NCBI GenBank assembly: GCA_037976565.1 | Contig: CP137684.1 | Location: 18,162,339 to 18,226,338 of the forward strand | Reading direction: 5' to 3' | DNA length: 64,000 nucleotides | From: Mesocentrotus franciscanus | Taxonomy: Eukaryota > Echinodermata > Echinoidea > Camarodonta > Strongylocentrotidae | Shown: positions 23,289 to 36,659 of the stretch, piece by piece | Position numbering within the stretch: the stretch's first letter is position 1 | How the letters are laid out: every line of letters begins with the position of its first letter | Made by a program: the position numbers and the translations under genes | The notes under the pieces: model-generated | The model's database searches: none | What the model was told of the DNA's origin: nothing | The model's input: only the letters and a program-made list of their open reading frames with translations

Positions 23289-25873
23289 CTAGCAGGGCCC
23301 GTGGAAAATCCACGGGATTCTAGGAGGGTGGGAGGGGTTGTAAATACTTTAAAATAGATATGTGCTATCGATTTTTTTTTTTTTTTTTTGATTTTTTTTT
23401 TAATTATAATTTTTATTATATTAAAAAAAAGATATTTCTGTGCTAGATGATATTATTTTTCTTCATTGTATATGCCTACTTTTTATCATTTTATAATTTT
23501 TCTTCTTCTTTTCATTAATATTTTACTCGTTAGAATACCAACCTTTTGTTTGCTGTCCCATCATGTATCGTTTTGAATTTTTAATTTTTATCTGAATTAT
23601 GTAATAAAACTTGAAAACTGGAAGAAAACAGTGAAATCAATAATTTGTAATCAAAATTGATGCAGATATTTTAGACTTTACCTTCGTTTTCACTTTCGTT
23701 ATTTACGATTATTATTGTCGTCACTTCGTTCCTATTATTCTCACTATCCCTTTCCCGGATCCTCACTCTCGTTATCTATACGAATCAAGGGCGTCATTGC
23801 AATCCGAGTTTGAGCATGGGGGGACACAATTACATGTCACTCTCTCTCTAGTTACGCTGTTTCACGGCATGCATGTACTTTCATTGGTGACCGGTTCATT
23901 TATTGTCTTTTTTATCTTTGACGTTTCATTACATTTTTAGAGAAAGAAGACGATTCGTTCTACCGTTCTGGACTCTTAATCCTGAATTGCCTGAATTCAG
24001 TTTCCACCCTCTCGCGCGTAGCGCGGAAGCTTGACGTTTCATTAAAATATTAAGAGAACGAAGACGATTCGTTGTACCGTTCTCGACTCTTAATCCCTGT
24101 TTCATTAAATTTTTAGAGAAAGAAGACGTCGTTTCATAGTACCGTTCTCGACTGTTTGAATAAAGTTCCCCCCCCTCCCGCGCGAAGTCAACAGAGAGAG
24201 AAAGAGAGAAAAAGAAAAAGGAAAGATTTTAACCCCAAATCGTGGGGGGACATTTCACCACCTGAAAATTCGTGGGGGACGTGTCCCCGTCCCCCAGGAT
24301 AATGGATTGACGCCCCTGATAGGCCTACGAATATTGTTCTCAGCATGCACTTCACTCCCATTATCATTTTGGTTTTTTCACACATTGCTAAGTTAATTTA
24401 GTCCTACAATGAAAATAATATACAAATATACAATGACACTCGAAGGATAATGGATTGACGCCCTGATAGGCCTACAAATATTGTTCTCATGCACTTCACT
24501 CCCATTATCATTTTGGTTATTTTCACACATTACTAAGTTAATTTAGTCCTACAATGAAAATAATATACAAATATACAAATATACAATGACACTCGAAGTG
24601 ACTCGAGGATCTAGCTAAAACTATTCGCATCGAAGGAACATCAAATCGTATTATATTATCCCGAGGGCCATCGATCGCGGCCCCAGAGAGAACAGTACTG
24701 TTCCCGAGTGCGAATAGTTTTAGCTTGTTCCGAGAATGAGTCATTGTATAATTGTTTTATATCCCTTCCACCTGTAGGCCTATCATTCCTTGGACACTTC
24801 TGTAATAGCATGTACCGTACTCACATTCACATCACATTCAATAAAGAAATAAAAGAAAACAACAATTCATTGCACGGCTCAAACACGAAAAAGACAGCTG
24901 TCTTTTTACAGCCAGTATTACAGGTACAGCAGTAGAGTGCTGCAGTTACCGCACAGGGTACAGTAAATTGCATGGCGTGAGCGCCGTGACTGGCACCGCG
25001 GGAGTTGCCCGTGCGGAGGCATTTGATATTACGTGAGCTCGCTGAATTTACCTTCTCGTCAGTTATATGGTCTCGATAATTACAATCTATTTGCGTTATT
25101 GTTGTTGTGATTTTAATGTAGTTTTCATGAAAAGACCAATAAAGCAGAAGCTTGGACTATGATTATGTTGACATGGTTCACAGAATATGTATAAATATTT
25201 TCAAAGTAAAGATTTTACGCGAAAAATCGGACGATTTGTGCCAATATATCGCAGCTGTCGCACGAATTGTCTCAACTGTGTGTGTGTGTGGCCTGGGCGT
25301 AGAACCAACATAATACGTTCTCGTCAGTTTGGCTGCTGCAAAGGCCTATATATAGCAAGATGCCTAACACCGGACAGGCCCAACCCGTTGCGCCTTGTAC
25401 TTGCTACGCCACATGACTTGAGTGGATTGTCGTATGCTGTGTATTTCTCTGGCATGCCCGTAAAGTGCCTACAAAGCATATCATAAGCAAGATGCCTAAC
25501 ACGGGTAGGCCCGCTCTGTTGCAGCGTGTATCTGCTACAACACATTATAGAGTGGATCGTCTCTTAAAAGTGTATCTCCTTGATTAGACAGAGGGCGGGT
25601 GCACGCCTTGCTGCCTCACTCTCGCGGGTTCGTCGCCTTCTTGCACGGACAACGACGGCCGTGCTCTCGTCCGCTCGTCCTCCCGGGACCCCGAAACCAC
25701 CTTTAACGACATCGACGGCGACCGCGGGGTCGACGTGGCACGCGGGTACGGGAGACATGCCTCGTATAATTGTGTCGCCGTTCCCGCGCCACGGCGAAGG
25801 GGGCGCGGTCGAGGAAAGACGTTTTTCATGAACCGTTTTACCCCCGCGACGATTTTGCGTATTAATATATAGA
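23289..25873 (-). mobile_element. Helitron copy 3 (2,585 bp, shortest)
   Basis: Only two to three minisatellite units (23,930-24,175). It carries the same local duplication as copy 2 near 24,446-24,520, so copies 2 and 3 probably share a recent source. Both termini intact. Confidence 0.85.
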
Positions 25874-28646
25874 CTAGCAGGGCCCGTGGAAAATCCACGG
25901 GATTCTAGGAGGGTGGGAGGGGTTGTAAATACTTTAAAATAGATATGTGCTATCGATTTTTTTTTTTCTTTTGATTTTTTTTTAATAATAATTTTTTAAT
26001 TATATTTTTTATTATATTAAAAAAAAAAGATATTTCTGTGCTAGATGATATTATTTTTCTTCATTGTATAGGCCTACTTTTTATCATTTTATAATTTTTC
26101 TTCTTCTTTTCATTAATATTTTACTTGTTAGAATACCAACCTTTTGTTTGCTGTCCCATCATGTATCGTTTTGAATTTTTAATTTTTATCTGAATTATGT
26201 AATAAAACTTGAAAACTGGAAGAAAACAGTGAAATCAATAATTTGTAATCAAAATTGATGCAGATATTTTAGACTTTACCTTCGTTTTCACTTTCGTTAT
26301 TTACGATTATTGTCGTCACTTCGTTCCTATTATTCTCACTATCCCTTTCCCGGATCCTCACTCTCGTTATCTATACGAATCAAGGGCGTCATTGCAATCC
26401 GAGTTTAAGCATGGGGGGACACAATTACATGTCACTCTCTCTCTAGTTATGCTGTTTCACGGCATGTACTTTCATTGGTGACCGGTTCATTTATTGTCTT
26501 TTTATCTTTGACGTTTCATTAAATTTTTAGAGAAAGAAGACGATTGGTTGTACGGTTCTCGACTCTTAATCTTTGTCTGAATTCAGTTCCCACCTCCCGC
26601 GCGAAGCGCGTAAGGTTTGACGTTTCATAATTATTAGAGAAAGAAGACGATTCGTTCCACCGTTCTCGACTCTTAATCCTTGTCTGAATTCAGTTTCCAC
26701 CCTCTCGCGCGTATAGCTCGGAAGCTTTGACGTTTCATTAAATTATTAGAGAAAGAAGACGATTCGTTCTACCGTTCTGGACTCTTAATCCTTGTCGGAA
26801 TTCAGTTTCCACCCTCTCGCGCGTAGCGCGGAAGCTGTGACGTTTCATTCAATTATTAGAGAAAGAAGACGATTCGTTCTACCGTTCTGGACTCTTAATC
26901 CTTGTCGGAATTCAGTTTCCACCCTCTCGCGCGTAGCGCGGAAGCTGTGACGTTTCATTCAATTATTAGAGTAAGAAGACGATTCGTAATTGTACCGTTC
27001 TCGACTCTTAATCCCTGTTTCATGACATTTTTAGAGAAAGAAGACGTTTCGTAGTACCGTTCTCGACTATTAATCCTTGTTTGAATAAAGTTCCCCCCCC
27101 CCTCCCGCGCGAAGTCAACAGAGAGAGAAAGAGAGACAGAAAGAAAAAAGGAATGATTTTAACCCCAAATCGTGGGGGGACATTTCACCACCTAAAAATT
27201 CGTGGGGGGACGTGTCCCCCCGTCCCCCTAGGATAATGGATTGACGCCCTGATAGGCCTACGAATATTGTTCTCATGCACTTCACTCCCATTATCATTTT
27301 GGTTTTTTTCACACATTGCTAAGTTAATTTAGTCCTACAATGAAAATAATATACAAATATAAAATGACACTCGAAGTGACTCGAGGATCTAGCTAAAACT
27401 ATTCGCATCGAAGGAACATCAAATCGTATTATATTATCCCGAGGGCCATGGCGGCCCGAGAGCTAGCTAGAGAACACCATTGATGTTCCCGAGTGCGAAT
27501 AGTTTTAGCTTGTTCCGAGAATGAGTCATTGTATATTTGTTTTATATCCCTTCCACCTGTAGGCCTATCATTCCTTGGACACTTCTGTAATAGCATGTAC
27601 CGTACTCACATTAAAATCACATTCAATAAAGAAATAGAAGAAAACAACAATTCATTGCACGGCTCAATTAGACATGAAACATTGAAGAATCTAAAGACAC
27701 GCTATATACAGCCAGTATTACAGGTACAGCAGTAGAGTGCTGCAGTTACCGCGACCGGACTGACACCGGGGGAGTTGCCCGTGCGGAGGCATTTGAAATT
27801 ATGTAAGCTCGCTGAATTTACCCTCTCGTCAGTTATATGGTCTCGATAATTACAATCTATTTTCGTTATTATTGTTGTGATTTTAATGTAGTTTTCATGA
27901 AAAGACCAATAAAGCAGAAGCTTGGACTATGATTATGTTGGCATGGTTCACAGAATTTGTATAAATATTTTCAAAGTAAAGATTTTACGCGAAAAGTCGG
28001 ACGGTTTGTGCCAATATATTGCTGCAATCGCACGAATTAACTCTACTGTGTGTGTGGTGAGCGTAGAACCAACATATTACGTGATCTCGTCAGTTTGGCT
28101 GCTGCAAAGGCCTATATATAGCAAGATGCCTAACACGGGATAGGCCCAGCCCGTTGCGCCCTGTACTTGCTACGCCACATGACTTGAGTGGATTGTCGTA
28201 TGCTGTGTATTTCTCTTGCATTCCCGCGAAGTGCCTACAAAGCATATCATAAGCAAGATGCCCAACACGGGGTAGGCCCGCTCTGTTGCAGCGTGTATCT
28301 GCTACAACACATTATAGAGTGGATCGTCTCTTAAAAGTGTATCTCCTTGATTAGACAGAGGGCGGGTGCACGCCTTGCTGCCTCACTCTCGCGGGTTCGT
28401 CGCCTTCTTCCACGGACAACGCCGGCCGTGCTCTCGTCCGCCCGTCCTCCCCGGGACCCCGAAACCACCTTTAACGACATCGACGGCGACCGCGGGGTCG
28501 ACGTGGCACGCGGGATACGGGAGACATGCCTCGTATAATTGTGTCGCCGTTCCCGCGCCTCGGCGAAGGGGGGCGCGGTCGAGGAAAGACGTTTTTCATG
28601 AACCGTTTTTACCCCCCGCGACGATTTTGCGTATTAATAATATAGA
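25874..28646 (-). mobile_element. Helitron copy 4 (2,773 bp), 5' outer end
   Basis: Six minisatellite units, and no local duplication of the kind seen in copies 2 and 3. Its outer end at 28,645-28,646 provides the 5' TC of the whole array on the minus strand. Confidence 0.85.
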
Positions 28647-28854
28647 TTCCTTTTTTCAGAATTATGAAATAAACAAGCCAAGGATGCGCTATTAGTCGAT
28701 ATTTTCACCATGTAATTTTGTTTGAGTGTGTTGAATTTGGTGAGATTGTTTTCGTGTGCTCGGTAAAGTAGATCGGCCTTTTTACTTTGTTCTCGATCGC
28801 ATTCGGTCTAGCTAGCTTTACACAAGTCATATACACGTACGGTCAGGGGCGGCG

Positions 28855-29100
28855 ATTTTTTTTCATGACCGGGGGGGACGAAATGCGAGGGACCAAAAAC
28901 GTTTTTTATTTTTAGGGGCAGAAGAAGAAAAAAAAATCCGCATCACCACCACTCTTATATGTTACATGCATGCTCCGCGGAACGTTTTTTTTTAAGTGAG
29001 GGGGGTAAAGTACTAATGATCAGGTAGGGCGTAGCGAGCGAAGCGAGTAGATCTTAAATTGGCCAGGTGGGGTCTCAGGGTTTTAGGCATCTTGGGACCA
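28855..29100 (+). repeat. Decayed dispersed repeat related to the satellite flank
   Basis: Starts TCAGGGGCGGCGATTTTTTT and contains TCCGCATCA...CACTCTTA, GAACGTTTTT and GATCAGGTAG, ending near GGGTTTTAGGCAT. The same words in the same order precede the satellite at 57,750-57,900, so both are copies of one element that abuts a satellite monomer. Confidence 0.6.
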
Positions 29101-29456
29101 ATTGAAAAAATCACATTTCTCAGATAGCATCCATTTTGCAAGCTTCACATCTGACAAACGAGTGAACAAAAGTGGATTTAGCTCCTTTTGGAATGAAACT
29201 CTTCATTTGTTAACCACTGGTATTGAATGAGAACATGGCAGTGACTACCCCCTTCACAGGTTTTAGAAGTTTTGTTGTATTAAAAAATTACATTCCTTAG
29301 CAAAACTATAGTATAAAACCAAGCAATATACCCTTTTTCACACTTTTACTTTGCCGGTAATGAGTGTGCAGTCTGAATGTTCGTAAATGTCATTTTAGTA
29401 GGTAAATTTTAGTAAGTAGGGAGCTTGGGCATGGATGGGATTTCTATTTCCCACTG

Positions 29457-29665
29457 CACTCTAAAAACTAAAATGTTAAATCACCATTTAAAAGGGCCGA
29501 GGAGTGACCACTCTTTCAAAATGTCAGATTGATACTTTTAACATGCTGGATTCAACCTTTAAAGTGTTGGATCCAGCATGTTCAGAGTGTTAATCTACCA
29601 TTTTGAAAGAGTGGTCACTCCTCGGCCCTTTTAAATGGTGATTTAACATTTCAGTTTTTAGAGTG
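29457..29665. mobile_element. Foldback MITE
   Basis: 67-bp arms (29,457-29,523 and 29,599-29,665) start CACTCTAAAAACT and are nearly perfect inverses. The centre is itself a hairpin (AACATGCTGGAT...ATCCAGCATGTT), so the 209-bp unit folds end to end. No coding, and no clear target duplication. Confidence 0.85.
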
Positions 29666-30059
29666 TGTGGCTCTATCATATACATGTATATTGATATCGC
29701 TATGGGAGTTGAAATGGCAAATATCAGCCTGGCAAATATATAACTTTGTTGTAGTGACTCTTTACTGAAAATAGCAAGCGGAATATTCATTTTTGTAGCA
29801 CTGTTCTATTTCTATAACTCTTAATCTTGTAAACACACAATGTAAACTGTGCTTTCGTGATACCAACGGAATACAGATTTTCTACAATATTTACTTGTAC
29901 GTTTTGAATGATATTATGCGAGGGGGGTTAGCGATCGAGCGAGAAAATTTTGCATTTTTATTAGTCTAAACGCTGCACTCTTGGGCCCTCCAGAGCCTAA
30001 AAGCGTGTTGCAGTCTTTAGTCAGTGTTTGCTATACATTTTTTTTTGCACTTTTTCAAT

Positions 30060-30125
30060 TTTTCAGGGGGGATCCCCTAAAAATTGAGGGGACGTGTCCC
30101 CGGATCGCCCCTCCCCACTGGGATA
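30060..30125. repeat. Fragment of a GGGGACGTGTCCCC repeat
   Basis: AGGGGACGTGTCCCCGGATC followed by a CCCACTGGGATAATTTATT segment resembles the block found once in each Helitron copy (for example 19,185-19,270), an older dispersed relative. Confidence 0.5.
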
Positions 30126-30839
30126 ATTTATTTTGACCAGAACGACCTTTTTATGGATTTTGAAGAGTTTATGGAGGAACTTGAAAGTAATTAAGGAAAA
30201 AGGGACGAGAGTGCATTGTGAGATATTCCAAATTCCGACACCGGTGGTCACTGATCGAGGAGCAGGTCTTTGTTAGTGTTTTTCCTTAGCTGGTAACGTC
30301 ACTCTCTTGCAATTGCCGATTTACAGATACCTAGCGCTTGTACGTTCCACAAGCCGCCAAGAGCAGCGGCCTGGTCTTACCTGCCGATTCCGCTCGCTTC
30401 ACGAACCTTTGTGCAAGAGCCGCATCACTCGCGGATGAATATCGTTCATAGACGTCGTCCGCTAAATAGAGATCTCGTTCAAGTGTGATATATATATATA
30501 TATATTTAAAACAAATATTTAACTGGTTCTGTATCCTTTTTTGAGGCAGTCACACACGTCCATGATAATTACAGTCACAGTTCTAGGCCTATTCGTTTCA
30601 CAAAACTGCTCCTGTACCTGATGACAGGATAATGTATATGTACACCCGCCTATTTATACCTGCATATGATTTAACCTTGTGAGGATATAAAAAAGAAATC
30701 AGCGACTGGAAAACGTTGCTTAGTTATTCTTCATTCAAATAACAAAAAATCTATCACATAAACTCGTTAACAAGAAATATCCTAAGCTCTGACAGGATAG
30801 CATTTACGTGGGCATATCATTGGCATTCACTCTCACTCA
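30126..30839. other. No gene; short TA microsatellite
   Basis: (TA)n at about 30,489-30,506. No coding signal otherwise. Confidence 0.5.
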
Positions 30840-31065
30840 GCCCATGATCCCCGGTTGTGACGTCAAGAATAGAGGACCCGGCAATTCCGTGCATTTCCGG
30901 GTTTCCGACTTCGAGATTTTGGTGGAGTTTACTCGCATAAATTAACTATTCTGAACTTGTTTTGTCGGTTGAACGCCATTTAGTGTTATTCTGGAGGTTA
31001 AAAGCTTTCTATTGATGTAATTATCTCAATATTTGGGATTATCCTAGAATTTCAGCTTTAATACA
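30840..31065 (-). repeat. Dispersed repeat, copy 2 (inverted)
   Basis: Inverted relative of 17,085-17,365: CCCCGGTTGTGACGTCA at 30,850 and TCCTAGAATTTCAGCTTTAA at 31,043. Confidence 0.4.
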
Positions 31066-31225
31066 ATGTATCATTTGTATTACCCCGGCTGTAGCTGAGC
31101 TGCGATAAAGAGGCGCTAAAGCATTCCTGGAATTTTTTTCTACCGGGTACCCATTTACTCCACCTGGGTGGAGAGTGCATGGCAAATGTAGATTAATATC
31201 TTGCCAAAGGAAAGCGAACCATGTG
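31066..31225 (-). repeat. SINE body, minus strand, headless
   Basis: On the minus strand it reads CTTTGGCAAGATATTAATCT, CTCCACCCAGGTGGAGTAAA, TGGGTACCCGGTAG and GCCGGGGTAAT. This is the middle domain of the SINE at 57.5 kb without its tRNA head or ATT tail. Confidence 0.75.
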
Positions 31226-31688
31226 ACACACAGTCCGGTGAACACTTGTAACCTACTTGTAGAACATGTATGGTGTCATCTTCTGTTGAATAAGCAATAC
31301 AGTGCATCCTGAAAGCCCGAGTGGCAGCAATTGTTGATATTGGCTTTAATATGATTTGTTCAATTGAAGAATGGTCAAAATCATTATATCAACTCCTGAA
31401 ATGAATAGGCCAGTTTCGTAATGTATTCACAGACCTTTAAATCGCATTACGTAATCGGAGGGTTGGTCAAACAAAGAAGTCGCGGTGCATATAGCAGCCT
31501 ACACTGTGTGTGCGTAAAATACATGTGTTTGCTATGTTCGAGATGTGATTGTATTGTCTGCTTTCGCTATTTTGAGAGAGAAAGAAGAAAAAGGAGGCAG
31601 TTTCAAACTTGAATAATACATATCTTTGAGATGTGAATTTTTGTCTCTACATTTGATCTTTAAAATCGCTGAGTTTTAGGCAAGAATA

Positions 31689-31838
31689 ATGGGAAAGCAT
31701 AATTGCTGTTACGGAACGTGCAATAGCGATTCACATCTTGCAGCCAAACCTGTTCGGCCAAGTCCCCGGTACAGGCAACACGTACACGATACCCCCTCAA
31801 AAACAATGAACGGAGGTCGATGGTACATGCGACATTAA
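31689..31838 (+). pseudogene. THAP-like zinc-finger exon fragment
   Basis: A short open frame from ATG 31,689 begins MGKHNCCYGTCNSDS, which matches the start of many invertebrate THAP domains, with the first two zinc ligands spaced Cys-x(2-4)-Cys. The conserved Trp, the downstream Cys/His ligands and the AVPTIF-type end are not visible in this frame. A further readable stretch in another frame (about 31,805-31,890, ending EEPTYQFADIG before a GT) could be its continuation or a second exon. It could be the first exon of a host THAP gene or a transposase-derived relic; I cannot tell which. Confidence 0.4.
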
Positions 31839-31891
31839 TTGGCTTGAAAGCCAGTGATGAAACAGAAGGCGAAGAACCAACATATCAGTTC

Positions 31892-34800
31892 GCCGATATC
31901 GGTAATTTCCATATTCAATTTTGCATTACCTTAGCTTGAAACTGAGTACAAATTTGGACGTAGAAATAAAAGAAGAGATGAACTATTTTCCACCCGTTCG
32001 CAAACACAGTCACCTCTGCTTGCAGAAGAACGTGCGTGCGCGCGCGTACGTGTACGTGTACGTGTAGGCACGATTCAATCCTGATTCAATAGACCTTTTT
32101 ATAATGAAACCAAATTATTTTATGGATTAAAAAATGTTTGTGAAACGCCTCGATACGAACTATTTCAAGGCGGCCGGATAACGAAAAGCATGCACAGTGA
32201 CCACATAATCAATATTATTAACACTGGTAACGAGAAATAATGATGACACTATATAAGGTCTTTATAAAAAAATAATATTTATAAAATAATGTCGTCCGAT
32301 GACAGAGAATAAGAATGATGAATAATGATAAATAGATAATTAATAGGGGGGAAAATGAAGAAGAAAAAAATCTGAATGATGAGACAAGGAAGAATAATGT
32401 GGGAAGGAAGAGTGATAAATAATGATAAAAACACTGCATGAGATAGGGGTGCTTTCAAAGGGAGGGAACATGCATACGCGTACTCTAAATGGGGGGCATG
32501 CATGCATACGCAAGGAAGAAGAATCAGGATGGGGAATAATAATTATTTAAAATAAGATTAGGAAGTTTGGTTATCATAAAAAAAAAGTTAATAGTAATTA
32601 TAATTATGGACCTTCGCCATTCAAGAACTAATTAGCAATTAGTTTATTTTATTTTTTAAAAACATTTTAAACATAAATTTTTTTTTACATTTTCTACTAC
32701 TTTTTTGTATGTTTGATATTTATAGTATATATATTTTCTTTTTGTTCAAATTGGTTTGTTCTGTCTTTTTGCGTCGGTTTGACCTGTATAGTCTAAAAAC
32801 ACACGAGTCGCTATCTGCCGAGAGTTGGAGGAGGATTGTACTCGAGCTAGCTTCTGTCCACATACCTGGCCATCGGAAAATATTAATCGAAAGTCTTCAA
32901 AACTCTTAAAAGCCTTCTGTTTCCAATGATCTAAAAGGCATAGTCAGCCATATTCTCTACTTGATAATTGAATACGTCATCGATCCCAAAGTCAGGAATA
33001 TCGTCAAACTTAGGGGAGGTCTGTATAATGGTTCACTATACGAAAACCCTGCCCGTTGTATAGTTTTACCCACACACGGTCGCGTCTACTTAGTGCGGGC
33101 CCCGTAGGTCAGGGGCTATACGGGCAAGCTAGTACGCTACCGCGGAAGCTAATTTAACGAGTCTTTCCTCGGGTGTATACCGTGGTCGAAACTCCTCTTT
33201 TTCTTAGAAAATATTGTAGCTGCTTGAAGCTAAACTTGTGGAATGGCAAGTTGAAAGACATTTCCGGCCAAAACAGAAATTCATATAAATAAACGCAGTT
33301 TCGATAGAAAAATATGAATGAAATTTAACGGCAAGAACCGACAGTCTAATACAAAACGCACATATTCAAAATAGCGGTGTGGCAAAGCTTGACCAACCTA
33401 GTTACAGTAACCGCGCATTACGTAATCGCCGAAAGTGGCCTATTGTATTACCCCCCAAAACATCTGAAAGCATCATTTTTTAATCATGAATCTTCAATTC
33501 AAGTAGCCGAAGGGTAGTCTTTTTAATATTGGGTTCTAAGTTAGAAGTATGTAAAACTTATTTTAGCATTGCATCTGTCGCCTCCCACTCGAAGTCTTTA
33601 TAATTCGGAAAGGAATATGGAATCATTTAAGATAATTGTATTCAAACTTACAGATGGCAGCCATTCTGGATTTTGATGTTCAGAAATTATGCCCACACAT
33701 TTACACCTGTACTCAATTTTTTTAAACACATTTTAATAGAGCTTACATTTTCCACCAACCAAAATGTGTGCATGGTCAAAATAAGTGCTATAGATCACCT
33801 ACCTTATTGTAATGATGGGTATATTGCTAGAAACCCACTTGCTGTCTCTTCAATTAATTCCATTCGAACATGCAAGTATTTGTATTTAGTATTTATTGTC
33901 CATTTCTGGAGATTTGACTTTCACTGGTGTAACATAATTATACAGATTAACATTTACTAATGAATTTACAAAATTCTAGACATTAACAGTAAATAAACAA
34001 GGTTTGACATATGATTAAGCACAATTAACAGAAGGTCTAATGTTGTGTAATAAACACAAATTCAGGACAATAGTTAACACGGTAATTAAAGCAAAGTAAG
34101 AGCAGGTGTCAGGTGATCAAACGAATGAACAAGTGAAAGACATATACTGAGAAGATCGGGTACCCCTACATGTATTTATGTCTTAAACCAATTTTTGGAT
34201 TAATTAATTACAGTAATGCCCCAATGTTAGATCAGCATACTGTATTTACAGAAATTGTCTTTATAAACACACATAAGAAGGGTTTAAATAATTCTCAAAT
34301 AAATAAATAAGTCTTACACATCAGATGCAATATACACAATACTTGCATGTAAAATACCAAGGATACCTCAATCCACTCATAACATGTACTGTATATAACG
34401 GTTGATTTTTAAATTGGACTATATATTTCTAGGGCCCCCTAGCAATTTAGTCAAATTTTCTTTTTTAAGATTTGTTCTATCATTATGAACCAAATATTCT
34501 CTAAACAACTTTGTTAACATTATAAAATGATTATTACGCATCAGTTTGCATGGTTGTTTCCCAGTCAAATCGTCATTTTTTCTTTCTTGCTAAAGCGCCC
34601 TCTAACCCACTACTGAACATCCCCTTTAAATATAACTTTAGTATCATCATTCACATTGAGATAATGTGTATATGTAACTACATTTAAAGTACTCAATGCT
34701 GCACCAAAGTGTCTCTCTCATTCCAGTCTTGCCATGTTTTATAGTATGGTGCATTATTTTCCACGTGCCAAAATGACAATTCATGCATTCGTAATCAGTG

Positions 34801-36437
34801 ACTGCGATTTTCAACTCATAACTATTATTTGTGTGTATGTATGTGTGTGCTTGATTTTCATTAAGTGTTCAATCAAGAATGTTTTCCTTACTACACTTTA
34901 CAGTATTCACTGCTGCATCATGATGACTAAGTTGTCATTCCACTCTTGCTATGTTTTATACTATTTAATATTTACTGTTTGATACTATTTACTGTTTTAT
35001 ACTGTTTGAAGCGTAATTTTCACATGCCAAAGTAACATTTCAGCATTCCAAGTTAAGTATGATTTTCATCTCTTTCATTTTGTTATACTTGATTGTGATG
35101 AAGTATGTGTACCTTATAAGACTGACAGTGGTATATGTTAACATGATAGGACGAATTATCATGTATTAAAGTTGCATTCAGGTTGTTTTGGGGGCCATGA
35201 ATGCCTAGTTCATCAGTCCAAACTTGATATACAGAGATCTGACTTTGTTTCCAATATTTCTTTTCCACACCTACACATTATCAAGTTCCTCGAAATCAAA
35301 GGTGTTAAAAGAAGGAGTGCATCGACAGTTGATTAAGCATGAACATATTGGGGCCACACATGCTATTTTGCTAAACAAAAGTTTTTGACAGAGGTTTGAT
35401 GTAATTTAAAATATGCTAATTAGGTTTAGAAAATATTAAAAAGTACAAAAAAAATCACCAATCTAGAACGGGAAAAATATATTTTCGAGGTGTTGGCTTG
35501 CTTCACTATCTCACAGATACTTTAAAAACAGGATATCCCTGAATTTCGTGCAAGCATGCATGATGCCTATAATCTTCTGACATCAACTATAAATGGGGAA
35601 ATTAAAAGAAAAGTTGCTCTCTGGCACGTTAATTTCTTCACATTACACACGTACGAGTTAGGAACAAAACAAAAGGAAGAAAGAGACCAAAGAGAAGTTT
35701 TAATTTTGGAGAAAAAATAAAAGAAAGAGAAGAAGGTACAAACGAAAAATAGAAAGGAAAGGAAAAAAGAAAATTGTATAGAAGAACAAGAGTTGTATAA
35801 AAGAAAAATAATTGAAGACATGGTATTAATGTTACTCTTACTCCTTTCCCTTTTTCATTCGTCTTCCTTTCATTCTTATTTTGCTCTTTCTTTCGATTTA
35901 TTTTTTCTTTAAAATAATTTGCATCTGTTTCTTTCTGCCGTAGTTTCATTTTTCCATATGCTCTATTTCTTCCATTAATAAGAATTGCTCATATTATTTC
36001 ATTCTTTTTTCTTCCTTCTTTATATTCTTCCTTTTTTCTTTTCTATCCATATTTTCCTCCTAATTGTAAATTGTAAACGTTTTGTGTATGGGATAACAGA
36101 TGACTACACATATAAGACGTTTTCTTTCCTATCGGTCTATATTAAGCGTTAAATGTTGAATGTTTACACTTTATTCGAAAGATTGCAGCAATTAGCTAGT
36201 TAGCATAAATACGAGCGAGCAGCATATATACACATACATGTACAATTAGCTAGAGCTGTGCGTCCGCGCCGCATGCAGCGACTAATTTTCAGCAGCTTAG
36301 GCACCGTTTTACACTTTTAGACCATTGAACACTTTAAGACCTTAACATGCGCATGTGCAGATTGAGGCCATGCATGAAGGTGGCACATGCGGAACAGTTA
36401 CACAGTTAAACTAGAAATGTAATTCGTCATGAGGACG
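31892..36437. other. Long gene-free AT-rich interval
   Basis: Contains a CGTGTA-type microsatellite near 32,036-32,066, purine-rich tracts at about 32,336-32,420 and 35,660-35,820, and pyrimidine-rich DNA at 35,830-36,060. All longer ORFs fall in these low-complexity tracts. No exon, TIR or tRNA-like structure was recognised. Confidence 0.5.
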
Positions 36438-36659
36438 AATTAGGTGGTCTGTTATGTAATCTGAATAACTGATCTTGAAGAAAATTGTCTTAGCTACAAC
36501 ATATCAAAATTTGGAAGAAAATCGATCCATATTTACAGAGATACAATCAATTTTCCATAAATATGCTGACGTCATAATATGCAAATTCGTATTTTGAGTT
36601 CCAAGGCCAAAGGGCAAAGGGCAGAGCTGTAGAAAATTAAGGAACATTACAAGACATAA

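Larger units (their letters stand above)
17478..28646 (-). mobile_element. Head-to-tail array of four Helitrons
   Basis: Four direct copies of 2.6-3.1 kb. On the minus strand each copy starts TCTATAT, with TTAATACGC a few bases on, and ends with a hairpin CCCGTGG-ATTTT-CCACGGG, the spacer CCCTG and CTAG. This is the classic Helitron 3' end. At all three inner junctions CTAG is followed at once by TC of the next copy. Outer flanks are A before TC (28,647 on plus) and T after CTAG (17,477 on plus), the canonical A/T target without duplication. No Rep/helicase coding sequence is present, so all copies are non-autonomous. Length differences come mainly from internal minisatellite copy number. Confidence 0.85.

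Noticed and set aside
36421..36452. Hammerhead-ribozyme-like core (CATGAGGACGAAT)
   Set aside because: It is a simple 8-bp palindrome, AATTCGTC...GACGAATT, and lacks the CTGATGA and GAAA core strands in the right places.
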